Assembly (NCBI GenBank): GCA_039820405.1
Contig: JBCBQC010000162.1
Location: 1-8,345, forward strand
DNA from: CALLVY01 sp937899855
GTDB lineage: Bacteria; Bacteroidota; Bacteroidia; Chitinophagales; Saprospiraceae
Direction: 5' to 3'
DNA length: 8,345 nucleotides
Part shown: positions 1 to 6,056 of the stretch, piece after piece
Numbering within the stretch: the stretch's first letter is position 1
Layout: every line of letters starts with the position of its first letter
Notes under the pieces: generated by a model
What the model was told of the DNA's origin: nothing
Seen by the model: the letters and a program-made list of their open reading frames with translations, nothing else
The model's database searches: none
Translations under genes and position numbers: made by a program

Positions 1-39
1 AAAAAGTGGAAAAAAAGTGGCGTATTTTTCCACTTTTTT
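1..39. terminator. A/T-flanked inverted repeat, possible bidirectional terminator
   Basis: Bases 1-14 (AAAAAGTGGAAAAA) are the exact reverse complement of bases 25-38, with a 10-nt loop. Because AAAAAGTGG is repeated at 12-20, an alternative stem 11-20/30-39 with a 9-nt loop is also possible. The hairpin has A's on its left and a T6 run on its right, the form of a terminator readable from either strand. The G:C content of the stem is low, so termination strength is doubtful. It could end a gene lying left of the window. Confidence 0.35.
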
Positions 40-101
40 CTCCCTGACAGTCAAAGACTTAGGAGTATTTTGGCGGCCTAGCGGAAAAAATATTTATGGA
101 A

Positions 102-115
102 TTTTACCGGTAAAA
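102..115. repeat. Perfect 14-bp palindrome TTTTACCGGTAAAA
   Basis: The 14 bases read identically on both strands. A short perfect palindrome in non-coding DNA is the shape expected for a dimeric regulator's operator, but no matching regulator is identified and a chance occurrence in AT-rich DNA cannot be excluded. Confidence 0.4.
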
Positions 116-127
116 GCGTCTATATAT

Positions 128-160
128 AGGAATTTCTGATTCTAGACGGTAGAAATTCTT
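128..160. repeat. Inverted repeat GAATTTCT / AGAAATTC with 13-nt loop
   Basis: Bases 130-137 and 151-158 are perfect reverse complements. One G-T and one A-T pair extend the stem to 128-137/151-160. It could form an RNA hairpin or a spaced operator; its function is not apparent. Confidence 0.35.
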
Positions 161-235
161 TGGTATTGAAACCGAACGGAATTAGGAGTTCCGGGTCTGG
201 GTAGCGGAGCTGTGCTCAAGTATCTTAGCCGCAAA

Positions 236-259
236 GGGGCGCTGTTGTGTCAGCGCCTT
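236..259 (+). repeat. GC-rich hairpin GGCGCTG / CAGCGCC
   Basis: Bases 238-244 pair perfectly with 251-257 around a 6-nt TTGTGT loop; two G-T wobble pairs can extend the base of the stem to 236/259. The stem is strong enough to form in RNA. No T-run follows directly, so it is not a classical terminator. It is enclosed by a further complementary pair, CTCAAG (215-220) and CTTGAG (257-262). Confidence 0.45.
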
Positions 260-261
260 GA

Positions 262-276
262 GGGTGGGTCCCACCC
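262..276. repeat. Near-perfect palindrome GGGTGGG-T-CCCACCC
   Basis: Two 7-bp arms are separated by a single T, so the whole 15 bases form an odd-centred palindrome. As RNA, only the outer five or so pairs could close, over a GGTCC loop. AAG at 277-279 can also pair with CTT at 257-259 across a GA bulge. This competes with the CTCAAG/CTTGAG pairing of the preceding structure. Confidence 0.45.
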
Positions 277-288
277 AAGCTCCAAAAT

Positions 289-320
289 TTGCCTGCTGTC
301 CTCCTAATCCCTTACTTTTA
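289..320 (+). promoter_or_regulatory. Weak candidate Bacteroidota-type promoter for the M28 gene
   Basis: TACTTTTA at 313-320 matches the Bacteroidota -7 consensus TAnnTTTG at all but the last base. A TTG at 289-291 lies 21 bp upstream in the -33 position. Transcription would start near 327, giving an untranslated leader of about 85 bases before the ATG at 411. The match is suggestive only. Confidence 0.25.
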
Positions 321-410
321 AAGTACCAAAGAAAATCCATTCCCCCATTTCCACGTTATATTGTGAACGCATACCGCGATCCAACCAAGCCCCTCAACGT
401 TCCCGTACTC

Positions 411-1325
411 ATGAAGACACCAATGCTCTATCCCCTCCTTCTCCTCTTCCTCCCCCCCCTGCTCCCCGCCCAATCCGCCGATACCTCCCGCATCGCCCAG
501 CACCTGCGCACCCTCACCAAGACCCCCCTCGCTCGCAACTACCGCGAGCTGGCCACCCTCAACCAAGCGGCCGATTACCTCCGACAGCAACTCGACCCCT
601 ACGCCGATACCACCTACTTTCAACCCTACTCAATCGGTGGCGATAGCTACAAAAACGTGGTGGCCGTCTTCTCGGGAGCGAGCGAAGCGACCATCGTCGT
701 CGGCGCGCACTACGACGTCTGTGGCGACCAGGAAGGGGCCGACGACAACGCCAGTGGGGTCGTCGGATTGCTCGAACTGGCCCGGATGCTGGCCGGGCAA
801 CAACGGTCCCATCGGATCGAGATGGTAGCCTATACGTTGGAGGAGCCGCCCTATTTTCGTACGGCCAATATGGGGAGCAATATCCACGCCCAATCCCTGC
901 TCGATCGGGGCGTTCCGGTCTACGGCATGCTGTGCCTCGAAATGATCGGCTACTTCGACGATGCCAAAGGGACGCAGGAATACCCGCTCGGCCTGCTCTC
1001 CTGGTTCTACGGCAAACGCGGTGATTTTATCCTCCTCGTCAACAAATTCAACAAAGGCAAATTTGCGCGTCGCTTTAGTCGCAAATTCCGGCGGACGGCC
1101 AGGATCAAAACCAAAAGCCTGGCCGGCCCCAAAAACATCCCCGGGATCGATTACTCGGACCACCTCAACTACTGGAGCCGCCAAATGAGTGCCCTGATGA
1201 TTACCGACACCGCCTTTTACCGCAATAAAAACTACCACGAAGTCACCGATACCATGGAAACCCTCGACCTTCCCCGGATGGCCCAGGTCATCGACGCCGT
1301 GTACGAAGCGCTCCTGCGGCTGTAA
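411..1325 (+). CDS. Secreted M28-family zinc peptidase (aminopeptidase-like)
   Basis: This is a 304-residue M28 metallopeptidase, a family that usually removes N-terminal residues from peptides with two zinc ions. The ATG at 411 begins a typical signal peptide: Lys2, a run of Leu/Pro hydrophobics and a cleavage site near LLPA-QS (residue 20/21), so the enzyme is exported. The family residues are in order: GAHYD (His100, Asp102), GADDNASG with the bridging Asp111, the catalytic Glu-Glu at 144-145 in YTLEEPP, Glu177 in LEMIGY, and SDH with His251. The set looks complete, so it should be active, though the substrate is unknown. Length is normal for a single-domain M28 protein. An in-frame TTG at 258 is rejected as the start because it would bury the signal peptide. 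Bases 431-460, in the signal-peptide part, are an uninterrupted pyrimidine tract containing eight C's. The gene converges on the permease/peptidase gene, whose stop lies 24 bp away, with no obvious terminator between. Confidence 0.93.
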   Translation: MKTPMLYPLLLLFLPPLLPAQSADTSRIAQHLRTLTKTPLARNYRELATLNQAADYLRQQLDPYADTTYFQPYSIGGDSYKNVVAVFSGASEATIVVGAHYDVCGDQEGADDNASGVVGLLELARMLAGQQRSHRIEMVAYTLEEPPYFRTANMGSNIHAQSLLDRGVPVYGMLCLEMIGYFDDAKGTQEYPLGLLSWFYGKRGDFILLVNKFNKGKFARRFSRKFRRTARIKTKSLAGPKNIPGIDYSDHLNYWSRQMSALMITDTAFYRNKNYHEVTDTMETLDLPRMAQVIDAVYEALLRL

Positions 1326-1349
1326 GACACCACCTAATCTCGCCGCTCG

Positions 1350-4300
1350 CTATTCCAACCTTTCCAGCACTTTGACATTGTCCTCGGGAAAGCGGTCGAT
1401 CAACAAATAGTTGGGGTCGATGCCGGCTTCGTAGGGCAGCTCGTCCACCACCAAGGTAAAGCTGGTATCCCGCCCACTGATCTGCACCCGCTCCAAGCGA
1501 ATGGGGCGACCGTAGCGTTCGTGCGCGGTCTTTTCGGCACTAAACACCCCAATGTCGATGTAGTCCCGATGGGGAAGGAGGGTTTCCTGTCCCAGCGAAT
1601 CGGCCCGAAACTTTTCGACGCGGACGTCGAGCTGCACCTCGTACTGCCCTCCTTCCAGGGGACGGTACTGGGCCCGGAGGGTCTGGTTGTTGTATAGGAC
1701 GATGTCTTCGAACAGATCGTGCAACAGGTATTGCAAACTGTCGGGAGTGGCGGCGCGCAGGTAGGTCAGGGCCTCGCGGCTGTGGGTGTAGGGGGGTTCT
1801 TGGTAAGCCACCGCCTTGGCGTAGCGGCGCAGGGCCTGATTGAGGCGCTCCTCACCGATGTACTCCTGTAGTGCGTACATCACCACGCTGCCCTTGCGGT
1901 AGTGAATGTAGTCCTGGTTTTCGTTGTACATCAGGGGCAGTTCTTTTTCCGACTCGCTGCCCCGCATTCGCAGGTACTTGTCCATCTCGTAACGCATAAA
2001 CTGTTTCATCTTATCCCGGCCGTAGCGCTTTTGCATCACCATTAGTGCACTGTACTGGGCGAAGGTTTCGGAGAGCATGGTGGCGCCCTGTACCCCCGCC
2101 CCGATTACCTGGTGGGCCCACCATTGGTGCGCCATCTCGTGGGCCACGATGTAGCAGACCATGTCGATGGCGTCGGGCTCGTTGAGTTGAGCGATAAAGC
2201 CGAGGCTTTCCGAATAGGGCATGGTACCGGGAAAGGCTTGCGCAAAATTGGCGTAACGGGGGAATTCGATGATGCGGGCCTGGGTGTGCGGGTAGGGGAG
2301 AAAATGGGTGGTGTAATAGTCGAGCGACTGCTCGATGGATTGGAGCATCTTCTCGATATTGTAGGCGTGCCCGGGATGGTAATAGACTTCCATCTCTACG
2401 GGCCGCCCCTGGGTCGGCTGCCAGGTCCGGCGGGCTACTTCGTAGCGTCCGGAGATAAAGCTGTAAAAATTGAGAACGGGGCGGTCGACCCGGTATTCAA
2501 AATGGCGTCGTCCTTCCGTCTGCCATTCCCGGACCAAGGTGCCGGGTGCAATGGCGATCTGGTCCGCAGTGGTACTGATCTCACTGCGGATTTGTACCCA
2601 GTCGGAATCACTGCTGAGGTAGTTGTTGTGGCAAGCGTGGCCACAAGTAGGGTGGAGGGGCGCCATCCGGGGGCGGTAGGGGAGGCCATATTGTTCCCGT
2701 TTGCGGGCATCGCTCAATTCGCGTCGCGCTTGGTAGCCAATCGAAGGCATCAGCTTATAGTTGCTGAGGAAGGTCCCGTTGTCGACGATGTCGGTATTGC
2801 TAACTTCGTTTTCAATGCCGGTGGTGGTGTAGTCGACGCGTACTCGGTAGCGAAGGGAGTCGCCGGGGGCTAAGGAAGTGGACAACTGGAAAATTTGGTA
2901 ACGCAAGATGCTGTCCAAATGTACGATGCGGGCGCCGGGAATGCTGATGTCCACCTCCATCTGGTCGGGTAGGCTAAAGTGTACTTGGTCGATCGCTTCC
3001 TGGGTTTTGTTGCGGGCCACAACATCGGCTTCGATCCGAAAACGCCGTGCTTCGGGATAGAGGTCAATGCGGTAATCAATGTGGGTGATGCGGGCCTGGG
3101 GCAAATGCTGGTACTGTCGGTAGCTTTGTTCGTACGCGACGCTTTCCCGTTCCATCTCCTCCGCTACACTCACCGTATGGAGCACCTGGGTTTGGTACCA
3201 CAAGAAACCGCCACTGCCCACCCACAGCAGGAGCAAGACCACCGTCAGCCCCAAGGTCGAGCCCCGCAGCCGCCGCCGCGCGATCCGCCAGCGTTGTGAC
3301 CAGTTCATCCCCCGACCTCGTACCCAAAAGAGGACACTCAGTATGCCCAGCAAAGCCCCCGCCAGACCCCAGTAAGCCTTGAACCAAAATAAGCCCCGCT
3401 CGAAGGGATTCCAACGGTTCAAGTCCGAGTAAATGTAGTCGGGTGCACTGCCAAAAATTAACAAATGGCTGTTGATGTCGAGGGCGAGGGGGCCGAAGCG
3501 CAGCAGGACCAGCAGCAACAGAAAAAGGAAGTACCCCAAATATTTGTGGTTCACCAGGGTGTGTACCGCCACCGACAGCAAGATCAAGACGACAAAGCCC
3601 AGAAAGTCGTAGGCCAAAAATTCCCGCGCGTACACCCCCCCTTCAAAGTGCGGATAGCCACTCATCACCTGTACGCCCATGCCCACCGCGATGGCACTGA
3701 GTAGTACGACGAACACCGTCGCACTCAGGGCCAGCAGTTTGGACGCCACCGGCAACCAACTGGGAAAGGGCGACGCATCAAAAAAGGCATTCATCTTGGC
3801 ATCGCGCTCGCGCCAGACGATGGCGCCGGAGTAGTACAAAATGATGCCGACGAGAAAGAGGTAGAGCGATCCCCGAATGGCATCCACCACCAGATAAGTC
3901 ACCGGATGATTGCCCGTTCCGTAGGCCTCCGCCACCCTCGGAATCGAGACCGACATGTTGATCCAACCAAAAAGTAGAATCAGGACAAAGGGCGTACTCT
4001 TGACCATCCCCAGCCACTCCATCCACGCCTGCTGCCACAATTGTCGCCACTGGGCCCGTACGCCGTAGCTCCGCACCACCCGGGGTAGGGGCGGCAAGTG
4101 CTCTAGGGTCGGTACCGGGCTGGGGGCACGGCTGGCCTCAGCTCGTTTGGGACGTCCAAAAAGCGAAGTCTTGGCCGCAAAGGAGAAACGGAAATAAGTC
4201 AGCGCCAACAGCCCCAAGCTGACCGTGACCCAAATCAGTCGGTTGAGCAAAAGCGGACCGGAAAAGGACAAGACCTGATGGTTCTTTTCGTACACCGTCC

Positions 4301-4967
4301 AGTACTTGGTGAGCACGCCGTGGGCGTTGATGGCCAGTGGGTCGATCAGTAGGACGAGGAGTTCGTGGTCCAGGTCGCGGGTAAAACCCAGGAGGAGGAT
4401 GTAGAGTATGAGGATACCCATGGCCCCGATAAAGGAAAACAAACTGGACCGAAAGAGGGCGGCCAGCATAAACACGATCGAAGCCATCAGGAGGGTATTG
4501 GGAACCACCGCCAGCCAGAAGGCGACCCAGTAGGCCTGCCACTGGAAGGCCCCCAACCGACTGGCCTCTACCCAGGGACTGAGGCTGCCCAGGGCAATGC
4601 CCGCAAAGACGCCCAGGAAGGGCACCAGCGCCATGAGGAAGGCACCCGCAAATCGTCCGCCCAAGTAGGCCCCCTTGGTGATGGGCGTAGCGAAGAGGAT
4701 GCCGTCGTAGCGGTAGTCAAAATCGCGGAGCATGGCCGTATTGGTGAGGGCGGTAGTCATAAACACTCCGATCAAACTCATCATCAGGCTGAGCGAAAAG
4801 ATCACGTGGGGCGCATTTTTGTGGAGCCCGGCGTGGACATCGCCAATCTGTACCTTATCGCTCACCGTAGCGGCAAAGACCAGGAGCAGGCAGATCAAAA
4901 AGAAAATGTAGATCAGGGGGCGCCGGAGGCGGTAGCGAAGCTCGAAAAGCAAAAAGTCTTGGAACAT
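1350..4967 (-). CDS. ABC-2 type permease fused to M1 family aminopeptidase
   Basis: A 1205-residue membrane protein of the known ABC permease/M1 peptidase fusion type. Residues 1-270 hold about six hydrophobic segments (near 18-33, 54-72, 105-128, 148-170, 174-195, 243-258). After a Pro/Arg-rich linker (about 270-300) a second membrane block holds about seven more (325-342, 367-385, 410-432, 455-472, 476-496, 530-548, 571-590), so two ABC-2-like halves lie in one chain. From about 600 onward the protein is soluble and presumably extracytoplasmic. An M1 N-terminal beta domain starts near 625, and the zinc site is HEMAH (His943, Glu944, His947) with Glu967. Tyr1023 in YRKG is the likely catalytic tyrosine. 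Two features differ from classical M1 enzymes: the spacing to the third zinc ligand is 19 rather than 18 residues, and there is no GxMEN motif, its place being taken by PYSESLGF. Residues 772-780 form an unusual Cys/His cluster, HPTCGHACH. The gene follows its ATPase by 26 bp. The transported or cleaved substrate is unknown. Confidence 0.93.
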   Translation of the reverse strand: MFQDFLLFELRYRLRRPLIYIFFLICLLLVFAATVSDKVQIGDVHAGLHKNAPHVIFSLSLMMSLIGVFMTTALTNTAMLRDFDYRYDGILFATPITKGAYLGGRFAGAFLMALVPFLGVFAGIALGSLSPWVEASRLGAFQWQAYWVAFWLAVVPNTLLMASIVFMLAALFRSSLFSFIGAMGILILYILLLGFTRDLDHELLVLLIDPLAINAHGVLTKYWTVYEKNHQVLSFSGPLLLNRLIWVTVSLGLLALTYFRFSFAAKTSLFGRPKRAEASRAPSPVPTLEHLPPLPRVVRSYGVRAQWRQLWQQAWMEWLGMVKSTPFVLILLFGWINMSVSIPRVAEAYGTGNHPVTYLVVDAIRGSLYLFLVGIILYYSGAIVWRERDAKMNAFFDASPFPSWLPVASKLLALSATVFVVLLSAIAVGMGVQVMSGYPHFEGGVYAREFLAYDFLGFVVLILLSVAVHTLVNHKYLGYFLFLLLLVLLRFGPLALDINSHLLIFGSAPDYIYSDLNRWNPFERGLFWFKAYWGLAGALLGILSVLFWVRGRGMNWSQRWRIARRRLRGSTLGLTVVLLLLWVGSGGFLWYQTQVLHTVSVAEEMERESVAYEQSYRQYQHLPQARITHIDYRIDLYPEARRFRIEADVVARNKTQEAIDQVHFSLPDQMEVDISIPGARIVHLDSILRYQIFQLSTSLAPGDSLRYRVRVDYTTTGIENEVSNTDIVDNGTFLSNYKLMPSIGYQARRELSDARKREQYGLPYRPRMAPLHPTCGHACHNNYLSSDSDWVQIRSEISTTADQIAIAPGTLVREWQTEGRRHFEYRVDRPVLNFYSFISGRYEVARRTWQPTQGRPVEMEVYYHPGHAYNIEKMLQSIEQSLDYYTTHFLPYPHTQARIIEFPRYANFAQAFPGTMPYSESLGFIAQLNEPDAIDMVCYIVAHEMAHQWWAHQVIGAGVQGATMLSETFAQYSALMVMQKRYGRDKMKQFMRYEMDKYLRMRGSESEKELPLMYNENQDYIHYRKGSVVMYALQEYIGEERLNQALRRYAKAVAYQEPPYTHSREALTYLRAATPDSLQYLLHDLFEDIVLYNNQTLRAQYRPLEGGQYEVQLDVRVEKFRADSLGQETLLPHRDYIDIGVFSAEKTAHERYGRPIRLERVQISGRDTSFTLVVDELPYEAGIDPNYLLIDRFPEDNVKVLERLE

Positions 4968-4993
4968 GAATCGAAAATTTTGAAGTGGGGCAA

Positions 4994-5887
4994 TCAGACG
5001 GGGAGAGGGCTGGGTTGATCCATCCCGAGGATGTGACTAAAGAAAACATCTTCCAGCTTGGGCTCGACGGATCGGAAGCCCTCGCCGGGGTCGTAGGGAC
5101 TGTAGATGTGAATGAGGGGCTGGCCCATGACCAACTTGGTGGAGATCACCTCGTAGCGTTCCCGGTACTGGGGCAGGGCCGACTTGGGAATGGCCTTGGC
5201 CCAAATCCGCTGGGCCAGGGCTTGGGTAGCGGCCGTGGGGGTACCGCTATACAGGACGGCTCCCCGATTGATGATGGCCATATTGGAGCAGAGCTCGCGG
5301 ACGTCCTCTACGATGTGGGTCGACAGGATGACGATGACGTTTTCGCCGATTTCGGAAAGCAGGTTGTAAAAGCGATTGCGTTCGCCGGGATCCAACCCGG
5401 CCGTGGGCTCGTCGACGATGATGAGGCGCGGTTCGCCGATCAGGGCCTGGGCGATGCCGAAGCGCTGGCGCATCCCCCCGGAGTAGCTGCTGACCGCCTT
5501 TTTGCGCACCTCGTACAGGTTGACCCTTTCGAGGAGGGCGTCGACCAGCTCGCGTCTTTCGCCGCGGTGGGTGATGCCCTTGAGGGTGGCCAGGTGGTGG
5601 AGTAGGTCCCGGGCGTTCACCTTGGGGTAAACGCCAAATTCCTGGGGCAGGTAGCCGAGTGTGCGGCGCAGGGCCTGCGGCTGCTGGAGGACGTCGATGT
5701 CGCCCAGCTGAATGCGGCCCTGATCGACCTGCTGGAGGGTGGCGATGCTGCGCATCAGGGTGGACTTGCCGGCGCCGTTGGGGCCGAGGAGGCCGTACAG
5801 CCCGGTGGGGATGTGGAGGCTGACGTCGTGCAGGGCCCGGACGCCGTTGGGGTAGGTTTTGGATAAGTGTTCAATGCGCAGTTCCAT
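4994..5887 (-). CDS. ABC transporter ATP-binding protein
   Basis: A 297-residue cytoplasmic ATPase that should power the permease/peptidase encoded 26 bp downstream. The nucleotide-binding domain is complete: Walker A GPNGAGKS (35-42), Q-loop Gln82 in YLPQEFG, signature YSGGMRQ (135-141), Walker B LIIVDE (155-160) with catalytic Glu160, D-loop TAGLD (162-166) and the switch His191 in STHIVED. A C-terminal extension of about 80 residues ends in PKLEDVFF, a tail common in single-domain ATPases that serve ABC-2 exporters. The ATG at 5887 is chosen because the family begins at MELRIEHLSKTY. The reading frame continues upstream to a TTG at 5980, but that part is not family-like and spans the predicted promoter. 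With only one ATPase gene next to a permease having two membrane halves, two ATPase copies per permease chain is the natural stoichiometry (inferred). Confidence 0.95.
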   Translation of the reverse strand: MELRIEHLSKTYPNGVRALHDVSLHIPTGLYGLLGPNGAGKSTLMRSIATLQQVDQGRIQLGDIDVLQQPQALRRTLGYLPQEFGVYPKVNARDLLHHLATLKGITHRGERRELVDALLERVNLYEVRKKAVSSYSGGMRQRFGIAQALIGEPRLIIVDEPTAGLDPGERNRFYNLLSEIGENVIVILSTHIVEDVRELCSNMAIINRGAVLYSGTPTAATQALAQRIWAKAIPKSALPQYRERYEVISTKLVMGQPLIHIYSPYDPGEGFRSVEPKLEDVFFSHILGMDQPSPLPV

Positions 5888-5914
5888 GATGGGTCGTTTT
5901 GGTGGATGATGTTC

Positions 5915-5944
5915 CAAAACTAAGGGGCCCGCGAACGGAGAAAA
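5915..5944 (-). promoter_or_regulatory. Predicted Bacteroidota-type promoter of the ABC ATPase-permease/peptidase operon
   Basis: Read on the minus strand, 5922-5915 is TAGTTTTG, an exact match to the Bacteroidota -7 consensus TAnnTTTG. Exactly 19 bp upstream, at 5944-5942, is TTT within a run of T's, a two-of-three match to the -33 TTG. Transcription would begin near 5909, leaving a leader of roughly 20 bases before the ATG at 5887. This supports the chosen start of the ATPase gene. Confidence 0.5.
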
Positions 5945-5975
5945 AATAATCTTGACCTCATCCCAGCCCGTGAGG

Positions 5976-6005
5976 ACCAACGCTGCGCCTCCCCGGATGA
6001 ACGGC
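5976..6005 (-). promoter_or_regulatory. Candidate LytTR operator: two direct repeats with 12-bp spacing
   Basis: On the minus strand, GCCGTTCAT (6005-5997) and AGCGTTGGT (5984-5976) each match 8 of 9 positions of the LytTR half-site consensus [TA][AC][CA]GTTN[AG][TG]. They are in the same orientation with exactly 12 bp between them, as described for LytTR-domain regulators. A third 8/9 match, TCCGTTCGC at 5939-5931, lies inside the predicted ABC promoter but is not in phase with the pair. The pair sits about 65-95 bp upstream of the predicted ABC start site and about 50-80 bp before the kinase start codon, so it could serve either operon. Binding by the regulator encoded at 7073 is inferred. 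Confidence 0.4.
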
Positions 6006-6056
6006 GTTCGTCATTTTTTTACCCGCATCTGCCCGGATTTCCCGATCTTTGTTCCC

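Larger units (their letters stand above)
1..410. other. Non-coding upstream region with several inverted repeats
   Basis: No convincing gene is visible here. An in-frame extension of the M28 peptidase frame begins at a TTG at 258, but its translation (rich in Pro, with Cys-Cys and many basic residues) does not look like part of that family and precedes a clear signal peptide, so I treat it as untranslated. The left 200 bases are AT-rich, unlike the GC-rich genes that follow. The stretch carries a hairpin flanked by A and T runs (1-39), a 14-bp palindrome (102-115), an 8-bp inverted repeat (130-158), a GC-rich hairpin (238-257) and a near-perfect G/C palindrome (262-276). No tRNA, rRNA or known riboswitch core was recognised. 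Confidence 0.6.

Noticed and set aside
165..280. Possible tRNA, SRP RNA or known riboswitch
   Set aside because: Hairpins are present, but no cloverleaf with a T-loop consensus, no SRP core motif and no riboswitch core that I recognise.
258..410. N-terminal extension of the M28 gene from a TTG
   Set aside because: The extension is not family-like, begins inside the inverted-repeat region and would place the signal peptide internally.
630..1238. Minus-strand open frame of 202 codons
   Set aside because: It is antisense to the M28 catalytic domain and has no family resemblance.
2112..2873. Plus-strand open frame of 253 codons
   Set aside because: It is entirely antisense to the M1 peptidase domain, has no recognisable motif, and is expected from the GC-rich codon use of the real gene.
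4365..5018. Plus-strand open frame of 217 codons
   Set aside because: It runs antisense to the permease N-terminus, and its Gln/Glu/His/Lys-rich low-complexity translation is typical of the complement of membrane-protein codons.
4985..5605. Plus-strand open frame of 206 codons
   Set aside because: It is antisense to the ABC ATPase, which has a full set of nucleotide-binding motifs on the other strand.
5888..5980. Upstream extension of the ABC ATPase frame to a TTG at 5980
   Set aside because: It covers the predicted -7/-33 promoter, and the family's conserved N-terminus begins at the ATG at 5887.
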